DNA of 64,000 nt from Sclerotiophoma versabilis (GCA_012274445.1 JAAROD010000015.1:2852001-2916000); one strand, 5' to 3'. Shown: positions 1 to 10,656, counted from the stretch's first letter. Notes: generated by a model not told the origin, from the sequence alone. Numbers and translations: made by a program.

Positions 1-514
1 AACCGCGCAGATCTCGCAGCAAAGGAGGCCCAGCGCGCACGGAAATGGGCACAGGACAGCTTGCTGGTCAATATTGCAGAGTCGTGGGTTGGCATGCGCG
101 AAGTATGTTTCCTACACTACAAGTCCAGATGAATACCATCCTAACACGGTGCAGGGCGGCGAGAAATATCAAGCCGCATTCTACGTCTTCGAAGAGCTCG
201 CCCAAACATCCCAATCACAGTCCGCACACTCACTCGTCGCACAAGCCGTGTCAGAACTGCACCTCGGCCGCCTGCCGGAGGCTGAAGCTGCTTTACAGCA
301 AGCCATCGAGATCGACCCTAAGTCAGCAGACACCATTGCGGACTTGATTGTCCTGAACACATTGCTCGGAAAGAAGGATGAAACAGCGCAACTGAAGCAG
401 CAGCTTGAGAGCACGAACTCCGAGCACAGAGCGATCAAAGACTGGGCAGAGAAGAAGAGCGATTTCCAGAAGGCTGCGGCGAAGTACACCCCGAAGTTCG
501 AGGTTGCTGCATAG
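1..514 (+). CDS. SEC28: Coatomer subunit epsilon (Sec28), C-terminal part
   Basis: This is the 3' part of the epsilon subunit of the COPI coat, which acts in retrograde Golgi-to-ER vesicle transport. The gene enters the window already open. Exon 1..102 ends in WVGMRE, and a 52-nt intron 103..154 (donor gtatgt, ctaac branch site, acceptor gcag) leads to exon 155..514. The protein shows the TPR-like helices of the family: GGEKYQAAFYVFEELAQ, then LPEAEAALQQAIEIDPKSAD and DLIVLNTLLGKKDE. It ends with a short basic tail, KYTPKFEVAA. The N-terminal half lies outside the window. Assignment rests on the recognisable epsilon-COP C-terminal repeat pattern; I am confident of the family. Confidence 0.9.
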   Translation, partial: TAQISQQRRPSAHGNGHRTACWSILQSRGLACAKYVSYTTSPDEYHPNTVQGGEKYQAAFYVFEELAQTSQSQSAHSLVAQAVSELHLGRLPEAEAALQQAIEIDPKSADTIADLIVLNTLLGKKDETAQLKQQLESTNSEHRAIKDWAEKKSDFQKAAAKYTPKFEVAA

Positions 515-2117
515 AGGAGAGACAGCAGGGAGGCAAAGAGCACTGGAGAGTTGCCAGTCGTTAACAGTAGAATGCGGAAGTGACTGGCTTCGACCAGCAC
601 AAGCAGCCTGGCTATAGGGAGGACCAAGGAGCATCACGATGAATGAAACAACCAGAGAGCATCCCAAAGATCTGCCACATGCTTATAGTCTCCTACAACC
701 TACGGCTAATCTTGGTAGCCACCTTACGACAATTCTTGGAGCAGTTTCGAACTTGTTCAGCCCCCGTCATGAAAGCTCGCCTACTTCGGTCCCAAGATCT
801 GAAGATCGAGCTTTCCGAAGACACTCAGCTCAAGTCATATTACACATGGCGCTACTACGTTGACAGAAGTTTCTTTGTTGAGAAACTTTTTGGAACCCAC
901 AGAGTATCCGGAACCTACAGAACCTACCAAACCTTAGGCAAGTAATTGTTGTGTACGACAGCGGGTATGCCGCTGTCGGAAATCTCGTTTCCAGAGACCC
1001 CACAAGGCGTCCAAGCAACGCAGATGAAGATATTCTATACCCCACATGCTCACCGCATGTGCACCCTTTGACTGATTCATCGCGTGGACCACGGAAGAGG
1101 CACCTCCCGAATGACGCCCAGCTGCAGCATGCAGAGCCTAACTATGCACGCAAAACCTATCTGCAGCCGTCCTGCAGCAATCAGCTCCATAGTCCAGCAT
1201 CTCACAGCGAGTGTGCATTTGATGGCGCTGCACAATAAGAACACGGGCTGTTGTGGTGTGCGACGGGTGGCTGTCGACGGCTCGACTTGTTACATACTTC
1301 GTGCATGCCTGCAGCCCAGGCCGGATGTCGCGCTCGGACGTGGGCGTGCCGCAACACGCGGGCGCAATTAACGTTGTCGATCAATCCAGGCTGTCGGATC
1401 CCTCTCAGCCCTGGCGTCGAAATTCATCCTTCACCCTCTCATCTCTCTACGCGTTGCTTTGTGGGCGCTTCAATGCGCATCACTCATCGGTGACTTTGCA
1501 TACTGCTATGCAAGCACCATGCGACTTCGCAGCTGACACGTAGAACGCCGGCGTGTGGAGAACAAGGCCGCCCCTCTCGATGCGACAGCATGTGTAGTGC
1601 CTCCCGGGATCTGACGCATCCGAAGCACTCTTGGAACAGGCTTAGCTCTAGCCCTGCATCCAATAAGCGCGGGCCCAACGGCCAAAGTCGCAGGTTTTGG
1701 TCGCAGCTACGATTCCAAAGAAAGCAAGCACACATGGACTCCGTTGCGCGGGACTCGTGGACCATGTGCTTAGATTTGTGGATTTGTAACTTACGGCGTC
1801 TTGCGGCGCAAAAGCACGGTGTAAAGATTTCAGGCCGAGCGGTTCGCAGTTTGGTGTGCCCAGTGGGAAGATGAAAGATCTGCTGGAGCCCGCTTTATTT
1901 CGCATTGGTATGGGACTGTGACTTGAGTAATCTCCGTACTTAGTGTAGAGAGCACTTTCTCATACCTTCTCTGAGCTGAACACTCTTTCGTTACTCATAC
2001 CTAGCACTGTCGAACATCCGCGCGTTCCTGTCCGTTCGAGCTGGGAGTACATCCGCCCTCCGCTATCTCCGGCGCGCCATACCATATCGATACGATTCGC
2101 ATGCTGTCGTCATAACC
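515..2117. other. Intergenic, no supported gene
   Basis: About 1.6 kb between the coatomer stop and the Pgc1-like start. Open frames here are short, overlap on both strands and show no family motif. I saw no tRNA-like element. The last 200 bp before 2118 presumably hold the promoter and leader of the downstream gene, but no clear TATA element is visible. Confidence 0.5.
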
Positions 2118-3314
2118 ATGGTTGATAGACAATCTGAAGACACGCACGAGGTGCACGAGGCGCAAACACCGATACTCGAAAACATGGTTATTGGAGTGCC
2201 GCCTGTGTTTGAGGGCTTGACGAAGCAGCTCGACAAGATCGTCGAGCAGCCGTTGCTTGGTCCGAAAGCTGAGTTCCCCGCAGGTACTTGCAGTTCGTAA
2301 TCCAGAAGAAGAGAGATGGAGGCTGACAAGAGACAGCGAGCTTTGCGTATGCACAGAAAAACGAAACTGCAAGACGGTTACCGCAGGCGATTGCACATCG
2401 AGGGTTCAAGGCGAAGTTTCCGGAAAACACCATGGGAGCATTCAGAGGAGCCGTAGAAGTTGGCGCTGACGCTGTTGAAACGGACATCCACTTGACAAGA
2501 GATGGAGTTGTTGTACTGTCGCACGACAAAGATTTGAACCGTTGCTTTGGGCGAAAAGAGAAGCTGATCGACTGCGACTACGAGTTTGTGAGCAAACTGA
2601 AGACACTGAAGGAGCCACACGAATCGATGCCGAGACTGTCTGATTTGTTGGAGTACCTGGCGCAGCCTGGACTGGAAGAGATATGGGTGCTGCTTGACAT
2701 CAAGGTAAGTTTTGCTGATGGTGTACGTGTAACTGTGCGCTGATGTCGTGCAGCTTGACAACAACCCCGACGATGTAATGCGCCTGATCAGTGAGACCAT
2801 CCAGAGTGTGCCTCCCTCGCCATCAAGACCATGGCAGTCTCGCATTGTGCTGGGCTGCTGGGCGGCGAAGTATCTGCCTCTGTGCTCCCACTACTTGCCT
2901 GGATTTTCAGTATCACACATTGGCTTCTCGGTGCTTGTTGCATCGTACTTCTTCACGGTGCCGAACGTGTCGTTCAACATGAATCAGGCAGTACTGATGC
3001 CTCCATGGGGCAAGGCGTTCATTCGCAAAGCGCAGCGCGACGGTCGGCCCGTGTACGCATGGACGGTGAATGACGCGCAACGCATGAGGTGGGATATTCA
3101 GCAAGGTCTAGACGGTGTCATTACGGACGACCCTGAGCTTTTCTTGGAAGTGCGCCGAGGTTGGCATGAGGGGACGAAGCATGGACTCGGTGCTCGAGAC
3201 TGGCTGGACGTCGTGCGAGTGAACTTCTTCGCTCTCATATATTCGATACTGTTCCAGCTCATGTTCGGCTTTGGGCAGAACAAGCCGCTGGTGAAGGTTA
3301 AGCAGGCTGCATAG
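2118..3314 (+). CDS. Pgc1-like glycerophosphodiester phosphodiesterase
   Basis: Predicted 364-residue lipid phosphodiesterase of the GDPD family, closest in layout to yeast Pgc1, which removes phosphatidylglycerol by phospholipase C activity. Exons are 2118..2283, 2337..2704 and 2754..3314, with introns of 53 and 49 nt. The joins restore one frame: PQAIAHRGFKAKFPENT gives the catalytic His-Arg pair near residues 76-77, followed by ETDIHLTRDGVVVLSHD (metal-binding Glu/Asp and second catalytic His). LDIKLDNNPDD spans the second junction, and VYAWTVND plus GVITDDP are the usual C-terminal GDPD signatures. A hydrophobic stretch near the C-terminus (VNFFALIYSILFQLMFGFG) could anchor it in a membrane, as the yeast enzyme does on lipid droplets and mitochondria. 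The start codon is the first ATG in the exon that carries PPVFEGLTKQLD, but the first intron has a short branch-to-acceptor distance and is the least certain part. Confidence 0.87.
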
Positions 3315-3525
3315 TAGAGTCGAACAGCAACGCAAGTGCTGCAGCTGTAGACGAATACATTATCATGATACACAAGTGCTGCTTGATGTTTGAGACAATG
3401 ACGGTGAGGTCGGAGCGATAAGGTAGCTGCACCCTGGGGTTGGGAGCTCTGGCCCTGTAAATTTAGGCGCGTCTGATCCCCGCGCGTAAACACCCAAACC
3501 CCACGCTCACTCACAACACACCAAC

Positions 3526-5007
3526 ATGCCCAGGTACGACGAGACGTATATGACGCTGACGCGCCTGCGAGCTGGCTGACATGTCTTAGAGAAATAATAA
3601 CGCTGCAGGCTGGCCAATGCGGCAACAGCGTCGGCCAGCAGTTCTGGCAGCAGCTGTGTCAAGAGCATGGCATCAACCGGGACGGTAACCTCGAGGACTT
3701 TGCGACAGAAGGCGGCGACCGCAAAGATGTCTTCTTCTACCAATCAGACGATACCCGCTACATCCCACGCGCCATTCTCCTCGACCTCGAGCCTAGGGTG
3801 CTCAATTCTATCCAATCGAGCGCCTACAAGAACATTTACAATCCAGAGAACTTTTACATACACAAGTCGGGCACTGGTGCTGGCAACAACTGGGGCATGG
3901 GGTACAGCATGGGCGAGACAGTCCACGAAGAGATCCTCGACATGATCGACCGTGAGGCGGACGGCTCAGATTCGCTTGAGGGCTTTATGATGCTGCATTC
4001 GATTGCCGGAGGTACTGGCTCAGGTTTGGGGTCGTACATGCTTGAGCGGCTGAACGATCGCTTTCCCAAAAAGCTCATTCAGACCTACAGTGTCTTTCCC
4101 AACACTCAGGACGGCGACATTGTCGTCCAGCCATACAACAGTCTACTCAGTATGCGTCGATTAACGCAGAACGCAGACTCGGTCGTGGTCCTGGACAATG
4201 GCGCTCTATCGAAAATCGCAGCAGACCGATTGCATGTGCTCAACCCCTCCTTCGAGCAGACAAATCAGCTTGTTTCGACCGTCATGTCCGCCAGCACTAC
4301 CACCCTGCGCTACCCAGGCTACATGCACAACGACCTGGTTGGTATCGTCGCATCGCTCATCCCAACACCACGTTGTCACTTCTTGATGACTGCCTACACA
4401 CCTTTCTCAGGTGAAAACGTGGAACAGGCCAAGACGGTCCGCAAGACCACTGTGCTGGACGTCATGAGGCGATTGCTTCAGCCCAAGAACCGCATGGTCT
4501 CAACCAACCCCACCAAGAAGAGTTGCTACATGTCCATTCTGAACATCATTCAAGGAGAGGCAGATCCCTCAGATGTGAGTCGACCCCATGCGTAGCAAAA
4601 CCATGCACTAACGTCCATAGGTACATAAATCACTCATGCGCATCCGTGAACGACGACTGGCTACCTTTATTCCTTGGGGTCCTGCCTCGATCCAGGTTGC
4701 TCTCACCAAGAAGTCCCCCTATGTCCAATCATCGCACCGAGTCTCCGGTCTCATGCTCGCAAATCATACCGGTATTGCAACACTTTTCAAGCGCATCGTT
4801 GCTCAATACAATACACTAAGGAAGCGCAATGCTTTCCTCGAAAGTTACAAGCGTGAAGCACCATTCAAGGATGGCCTCGGCGAGTTCGACGAAGCTAAGG
4901 AGGTCGTCCAAGGCTTGATCGAGGAGTATGAGGATGCGGAGAACGCAGACTATCTGAGCAAGGAGACTCCGCCTCTCGACGAGGATGGTGATCAGAGGGT
5001 TGGCTGA
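3526..5007 (+). CDS. Gamma-tubulin
   Basis: Predicted 459-residue gamma-tubulin, the microtubule-nucleating tubulin of the spindle pole body. Exons are 3526..3533 (8 nt), 3590..4574 and 4621..5007. The 8-nt first exon gives MPR after joining, and reading continues EIITLQAGQCGNSVGQQFW, the canonical gamma-tubulin N-terminus. Other signatures are the tubulin nucleotide-binding loop GGTGSGLGSYMLE near residues 143-149, SGTGAGNNWGMGYSMGE upstream of it, and NIIQGEADPSDVHKSL across the second junction. FIPWGPASIQVAL follows and is diagnostic for gamma over alpha or beta tubulin. The acidic tail ends DEDGDQRVG. Introns are 56 and 46 nt. This locus corresponds to the gene called mipA in Aspergillus nidulans. 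Without the micro-exon the model would lose its true start. Confidence 0.95.
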
Positions 5008-5713
5008 TTCGCCTTTCAGAACAGCATGGACGGCGTTCGCATACTACTGAGTTTACTGGAGTTTCTGGATATGCCCCTTCTCGACCTCGAACGGCGTTTG
5101 GAGAGGCAAAGACCACCGCTTGTGTCGCGGAGCGATACTTCAAAGATACCATTACTTTTTCGCAACCCAATTTGCATTTGACAAAAAAATTGGCTCAGTT
5201 TTTTTCGGTTTTGGCTGTGTTCGGGCGGTACCTCCGTGATGCTGATATTTTGAGAATTTCCTGGCTGCTCTTTCGACCCCACCAATCACTGCGGTCCTCG
5301 GATTTACGGCTTTCATAAGAAGTCTGGCTGTACATAGCATGTCTGCATCCCTGTAGCAGTCTTGGACTGGACTGGGATAGTTCCAGATCTTCGGTATTGC
5401 TGAAGTACGCACTGTCGACTGTGGGTTTGCTGACCCTCGGTACTAGAATACACCACCAATTGCATACATAAGGCTGCAAAATGATAGTTCACCGAGTCCC
5501 GGTGAACGATGTATCACGTACGGAATCATGGAACGATAATCAGTCATACTGTTTACTGTGGCTTTGGGAGATGAACTCACATATAAAGCTTATTCTCCGT
5601 CGGCTCGGCTCCCCAACGTTACACTCGCCAGGCCGCAGAACAACTCCACCGCTGCCACCAGTGTATAAAGAAAAGCACACTGCGATCACCAAAAATTCCC
5701 TACTGCAATCGCG
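5008..5713. other. Intergenic; possible TATA box at its 3' end
   Basis: About 700 bp downstream of gamma-tubulin with no supported gene. A TATAAAG element at 5664-5670 lies about 45 nt before the ATG at 5714 and probably belongs to the following small gene. Confidence 0.45.
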
Positions 5714-6208
5714 ATGTATTCTCGACTGGTTTCAAATGCATTGCCTATGCGCACCATCACACGTACCGCAGCCGTCGACGCAACACAATGCTCCAAACCC
5801 CCGAAAGTCGAGTATGTCAACTGCGACGCAACCGACTTCGCAATCTTGAGTGACGGTATGATGGAGTTGCCGACAAAGGTACTTTCTTCGCCGACTATAG
5901 CCATCGCCAAATTAGTTAGCCACCAAATGACAACGTCCACGCCGCCGTCTTCCAGCTTGTCAAGGCCCGTAGATGTCTTCGCCAATGCATTTGAGGATGA
6001 TAGGAAGCCGGAAAAGCTGAGTGAGACAACTGTCTTTAGTGAGCAGCATAGTAAGATCGCCGGTGAATGGGAGCCGGTGGGGAAGGGGCTGTGGCTTGAG
6101 AGGGCCGGTGGGCCTGGCAAGACGATGGAGAAGGTCGCCGGTGATGGAACAGTGGTGCTGAGGGATTCCGGGCTGGATGGAAAGGGTTACTTGAGGATTC
6201 TCATCTAG
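5714..6208 (+). CDS. Hypothetical protein, 164 aa
   Basis: A single open frame of 164 codons that I do not recognise. The N-terminus (MYSRLVSNALPMRTITRTAA) is basic, Ser/Thr-rich and lacks acidic residues, so it resembles a mitochondrial targeting sequence. The middle contains VEYVNCDATDFAILSDG and a Ser/Pro-rich linker. The C-terminal third is Gly-rich with GEWEPVGKGLWLERAGGPG and ends DGKGYLRILI. A TATAAAG box about 45 nt upstream and a sensible leader support expression. No intron is needed. It could be a lineage-restricted gene. The alternative, a chance frame, is less likely given the length and non-random residue composition, but no homology is claimed. Confidence 0.5.
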   Translation: MYSRLVSNALPMRTITRTAAVDATQCSKPPKVEYVNCDATDFAILSDGMMELPTKVLSSPTIAIAKLVSHQMTTSTPPSSSLSRPVDVFANAFEDDRKPEKLSETTVFSEQHSKIAGEWEPVGKGLWLERAGGPGKTMEKVAGDGTVVLRDSGLDGKGYLRILI

Positions 6209-6431
6209 ATCTCGCGTGATCTTTCTGAAGATGCATGGTATTTGCGTTGCTTGGGCCATCATAGACGGACTAGATAATTGTAAGTAATCAGACCCTTTAG
6301 ACTTATAAACCATGATTGCTTCTCTCCATCGTACTTCCACCAGGCTCGTTTCTTGGCACTATCGTTGCTCTGGACGCATAAAATGATCAAGTATTTCTCT
6401 AGAGTCCATCTTGACAGCAATATACAATGCC

Positions 6432-7000
6432 ATGCTGCCCAAAAAACGTGCAGCGCCCACAGCTTCCGCTGTCAAAGGAGTCAAGCGATTAAAGACGTTG
6501 ACAGCAAATACGAGCGTCGAATCTGCGCAAATAACAGAAACGGATCTGTAGGTCTTCCACCAAACATCATTCAACCAGAACGAAAGCTAACAATAGAAAG
6601 CAGCACTGTGCAGAACGCAACCTCATCCCTCTTCCTCTGCCTGACTGCAGAGCCGACTGACTAGACGTTTTTCACTATTCCACATATGACCAGGTGACTG
6701 CCGCAAACCTGTCAGTAGAGGACCTTGCAAATACGCACAAGCTCGTGTGCAAGCAGTCCTAGTCTGAGACTTTCAGGACAATTTCACCCAAGGCCTTCCG
6801 TGCTTTAGCTGTATCGGCGCCAGAGTGGTTGCACTATATTCAAAGAACCTTAGTTCTCTCAAGTCGGGTTGACGTGGCAAAGCTGCTCAAGCCCTGGGCT
6901 GGTAGCCTCACATCTCCGCTGGTTGGACGCTTCAAACACCTCGAAGGTGAAAGAGCAGATGACTGGGTCACAGACTGGGTTGTAATGGAAATGTACGTGG
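6432..7000 (+). pseudogene. Decayed copy of the LPAELR-motif family (relic A)
   Basis: A full-length but mutation-riddled relative of the intact gene just downstream. It starts with a basic N-terminus (MLPKKRAAPTASAVKGVKR), as the intact members do. A GT donor at 6548 and a downstream acceptor sit where the intact family has its intron. The next segment reads SSLFLCLTAEPTD then stop, in the place of SPLLRLPAELRN. Further on are KLVCKQS then stop (compare QLVCKQYWYE in the intact gene) and FQDNFTQG (compare FQDFALS). Finally WAGSLTSPLVGRFKHLEG matches WGEALTSSLVGRLKSVRG of the paralogue at 23-24 kb. Stops and frame changes separate these blocks. The blocks are seen directly; descent from a family member is inferred. 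Confidence 0.55.
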
Positions 7001-7134
7001 AGGATACAATGGCAGTGTGTACCTACCTTCACTTCAAGGACCCGACCAACTTTCTTTCCCAATCGTCCTTCTCTCTCCGCGTCACCACCAAATACACATC
7101 ACCTTGAGCTCAGCCCAAACAATAACAAGCTACC

Positions 7135-7973
7135 ATGCCACCATCCAAACGCACCGCGAGTGCAGTGAAGCTTCCCAACGGAAGTAAGACCAAACGCCAG
7201 GGGACTTTGAAATTCTCAGCCCAAAACGATGACACAGTCGTTGATACGCAAGTGTTTCGATGGGAGGAAGTTTTGGCTCCCAAACTAATAACTTCAGAAC
7301 TGCGCAAAATTCGCTGCGGTCTCCACTGCTTCGACTCCCAGCCGAGTTGCGTAATACGATCTGGAAGCTGGCGTTCGGCGAGATGGCTGTCTATGTCTCC
7401 ACATGTTGCTCATACGATCATGAAGAGATCTCCAACTTGTGCTATGCCCTTTACGAGAGCACCGATGTTATGAAGCAGTCTAAGCTCAACCGCAGTTACG
7501 GACCACAGCTTGTATGCAAGCAATACTGGTATGAGGTGTCAGAGGTCTTTATCTCATTCTGCACGTTCAGATTTCAGATCCTACAAACGTTCCAGGACTT
7601 TGCGCTGTCTCATTGCAAGATTGTGTCTCAAGTTCGAAGGGTGGAGGTACCCTTGTTCCTGGACGGATTGGGTTTCAGTCGGGAGGGCCTAGAGCAGGCA
7701 TATTCGGTGTCTACAGTTGGCGAGTTCAACAGCCTGGAAGGGGTTCATATCGTGATCGACTACTGTTCAATCCTTGAACGGGCCTTGTGGAGCTCGGACC
7801 CCATATTCAGCGCGATTTGGAGCAGGGACAAGCTACCAGTCGTGATACGTGCATTCCAGCAGCACCGACTGAAAGGGTCACTCACCAAGGTTACTTTCAC
7901 TGACCCTGAGACACCGGAAGACTTAGCCCTCGCGTCTAAGATCCGAAGCCATCTTCTTAACTATCATCCATGA
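7135..7973 (+). CDS. LPAELR-motif fungal family protein (paralogue 1)
   Basis: Predicted 262-residue protein of a multicopy fungal family of unknown function. Its members carry a basic N-terminus followed by an F-box-like or 2EXR/DUF7730-like motif; I cannot name the exact Pfam family from sequence alone. Exons are 7135..7247 and 7298..7973. The 50-nt intron appears to use a GC donor (gcaagt) with acceptor ttcag and a ctaat branch site; no GT donor gives a matching phase. The joined product runs from MPPSKRTASAVKLPNGSKTK through LRSPLLRLPAELRNTIWKLA. It then has QLVCKQYWYEVSEVF, a FRFQILQTFQDFALS block, VRRVEVPLFLDG, and a closing VIRAFQQHRLKGSLTKV. The N-terminal Lys/Arg stretch may be a nuclear signal. 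It is flanked by three relics of the same family, which indicates local duplication and decay. Confidence 0.75.
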
Positions 7974-8322
7974 CGGATTTCTCAGCGAGAAAAGAGGTTG
8001 GAAGACTTGTAAGCACAACGCAACTACCGAAAGGTTGGCGGCAGGAAGAAGAGATGTGAGTGCATAGGATGACTTGGAAAACAGTTCGCAAGCATTAGGT
8101 TAGGATACTGAATCTGCACACCACGCTCTCATCTTTGTTTCTCTCAACCTTAGTGACCGTTCGCTGTTGTGCAAGTGTTTGCGCACTTCTCAGTGTGACT
8201 ATTATTGCTCTTGCTCTTCATACGCGCGAGTTTCCAGTGCCTTTGTCCGCATATGAACTTGATCGATTTGCTTAGCAAATTTGCGCTTCCTCATCCCTCT
8301 TCTTTGCACTTTCACATTGGAA
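7974..8322 (+). other. Intergenic between paralogue 1 and relic B
   Basis: About 350 bp after the stop of paralogue 1. I see no intact frame. It may contain unrecognisable 5' parts of relic B. Confidence 0.4.
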
Positions 8323-8520
8323 CTACCAAATATCGTTCGTGCTTTGTGGCAGCATAGGCTGAAAGCAAGCCATGTCACAGTGGACACTGAGAGCTGGAAA
8401 GATCCAGGGTTTTGGCCAGACGAAACCGCGCTTAAGGATGCCATTATCGCAAGACTACTAGACTATGGCCCTCGACGTGTTTCCAAGCGAGGTGCAATGG
8501 ACGGAAGCAGTAAGGGTTAG
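8323..8520 (+). pseudogene. C-terminal fragment of the LPAELR family (relic B)
   Basis: An open stretch that matches only the C-terminal end of the family. NIVRALWQHRLKASHVTVDT corresponds to VIRAFQQHRLKGSLTKV of paralogue 1. IIARLLDYGPRRVSKRGAMD corresponds to LLQYVPRRLSRRGAAEA of the paralogue ending at 24252. The upstream two thirds of a family member are missing or unrecognisable, so this is read as a truncated relic. Confidence 0.5.
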
Positions 8521-9111
8521 GTGCGAGTGTGGGTTGATCAACCAGGAACATGGAGTGACTTTACTACATAACACAATTCGGCAGTTGTTTTGCGGTAACA
8601 ACGAGCTACTCGTCTGCGCAACAAGACGTCAAGCTGCTAGAACACAAGTCGACGCGCAGTTCGAAATGTTCGAGCAGGGACATGTTTCAATGAGTAGGTG
8701 GCTTGCTGGGAACCACTGGGATTCCGCAAAACTCCTACGGCTTGTCTGCAAATAAGTCTGGACAGAGGCGATACATGTGTTCTATTCGTCAGCCATCTTC
8801 AGATTTCGGCACGTGGATCACCTTCACGCTTTAGTGCTATCTCCTGCTTACAAGACAGTCGTGTCAAGCATCCAACGGATAGAGTTTCGGAGCTGGATAT
8901 ACTATTTTTTTTTTAAAGAAATTGAAGCTTCGACAGGACTGCGGCCGTAGCACTCAGTTCTTATGTCCTGGACAAGTTCGTAAGCTTGTAGGGGCTGGAA
9001 TGGACGGTCTTGTTCGACGCCGATCAAACGCAGCTGATGCAGAACGCCGACGGCGATGCACTGTAGGAATCACTCAAGCTCCCACCCACATCACGTGCTA
9101 TACAGCAGCGT
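8521..9111. other. Relic-flanking DNA, no supported gene
   Basis: About 590 bp between relics B and C. It includes a run of T residues near 8908-8916. Open frames are short and show no motif. Confidence 0.4.
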
Positions 9112-9276
9112 AAGCTAAGGAGTGACCTGGCGGTGGTGGAGTTCGAATATTACAACACTTGTCAGAGCCTTCCAGTACCTGGTAAAGCGGGCGATGTGCC
9201 CACCAAAATTCGTAGGGATATATTGGAGCATGTGGCCGGGAGAGTCTCCAAGAGAGGAAAGGCGAAGAATTGCTGA
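9112..9276 (+). pseudogene. C-terminal fragment of the LPAELR family (relic C)
   Basis: A 55-codon stretch ending in a stop that resembles the C-terminus of family members. LAVVEFEYYN is placed like IFEVVVHDLMYEN of the 23-24 kb paralogue. The end reads IRRDILEHVAGRVSKRGKAK then stop, comparable to LTDGLLQYVPRRLSRRGAA. No family start or LPAELR motif lies upstream. Considered a third relic of the local cluster. Confidence 0.4.
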
Positions 9277-9602
9277 TACAATCGCACCGTGCTGGTGAAC
9301 GCTTCCAGGACCTCTGGGTTAAAGACAACTCATACAAGGGAGCGAGGTGTACTCTGATATTCCAAAGATGGATCTTTGTAGGGTAAGTTAAATATTACAA
9401 AAGACATAGACAGAATGAAACACAAGTGCAGTCTCTGCATCTCAGTGAAATGATGAAATCTAACATTCAGGATGGAGGTGTCGTCGTCGTGCAAGGGCAT
9501 CGACGGAGGTGCAGCTTAGTCACGGCTTAGTCACAGAATTTCTTCATCGCCGCAACTCGTCTCCGCAGCACCTCGCGCAGAGCCCAAAGCCTCATCGCCG
9601 CC
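9277..9602 (+). other. Upstream region of the uL15m gene
   Basis: About 330 bp between relic C and the ribosomal protein start. No gene is supported. The bases just before 9603 (ccgccatgcc) give a good fungal start context for that gene. Confidence 0.4.
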
Positions 9603-10656
9603 ATGCCGCCCCGGTTACAGATCCTGCGGCTCGCCCGCCCTGCGCTCTCGGCACCACAGAGGCCAGCCGTGCAGTTTGTGGTTCCCGCACAACAACGATG
9701 CGCCTCGATTCTCTCCTCGCTCTCGGACACCAAGGGCGCCTACAACAAGCGCATCAAGCGCGGTCGCGGACCGGCCTCGGGCAAGGGAAAGACGGCCGGA
9801 CGCGGTCAGAAGGGTCAGCATGCGCACGGCAAGGTGCCTGCAGGCTTCGAGGGTGGTCAGACACCGCAATGGATCACGAACCCCGAGCGCGGAAGGGGCA
9901 AGTACAACCCGTTCAAGGTGGAGATGAGCCCGATCAACCTCGACCGGATACAGAGCTGGATTGACCAGGGGAGGCTGGACCCGAGCAAGCCCATCACGAT
10001 GAAGGAGCTCGCGAAGAGCAGGTGTCTGCATGGCGTGAAGAGGCACGGCGTCAAGCTGCTGGCCAAGGTGCGTTCCCGGGGATGATGATAATAAGAGCAG
10101 TAGAGTCGGCGGGCATTGTATTCTGACGAGCACGCAGAACCCAGACGCTCTCACCACGCCAATCAACATCGTCGTCTCCCGCGCTTCCGCCGAAGCAATC
10201 GCCCGCATCGAGGCCCTCGGCGGCAGCGTGACAACCCGCTTCTACAGCCCGACGTCCATCAAGCGCGTGCTGCGCGGGGACTCGCACCCGGTCATCTCGC
10301 TCTCCGCCTCGCCGTCGCTGATCTCGCTCGCCGCCTCCTCGACGCCCGCCCTCATCCCCAGCCCCATCCTCTCCGCGCTGGCCGCCTCGGCCGCCGACGC
10401 AGAGCGCAAGGAGGCCCTGGGCGCCGTCATGCGCCAGGTGGGCCAGCAGTACAAGTACAGACTGCCCGACGCAACGGGGCGTAAGGACATCGAGTACTAC
10501 CGCGACCCTGCCCATCGCGGGTACCTCGCATACACATTGAAGGAGCACGACAGCCCCAGTCTGTTCTTCAAGCCGCCGCGCGAGATGAAGGACAGGAAGA
10601 AGCAGACGGCGAAGAAGAACGCTGCGAAGGCTTCCGCAGAGAACAGGCTATTCTAA
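9603..10656 (+). CDS. Mitochondrial large-subunit ribosomal protein uL15m
   Basis: Predicted 327-residue L15-type protein of the mitochondrial large ribosomal subunit. Exons are 9603..10067 and 10138..10656, split by a 70-nt intron (donor gtgcgt, acceptor acgcag). The N-terminus MPPRLQILRLARPALSAPQR is an Arg-rich, acid-free presequence suited to mitochondrial import. The L15 core follows: SGKGKTAGRGQKGQHAH with KVPAGFEGGQTPQ, the classic Gly/Lys-rich uL15 motif. Across the junction KLLAKNPDALTTPINIVVSR restores the conserved L15 strand, and GGSVTTRFYSP completes it. The C-terminal extension is rich in Ala and Lys, as in fungal mitochondrial orthologues that are longer than bacterial L15 (about 145 residues). 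The yeast counterpart is Mrpl10. Confidence 0.93.

Noticed and set aside
515..2117. Search for tRNA genes in this and other intergenic gaps
   Set aside because: No sequence with both A-box and B-box spacing or a cloverleaf was recognised by eye. A tRNAscan-SE run would be needed to exclude them.
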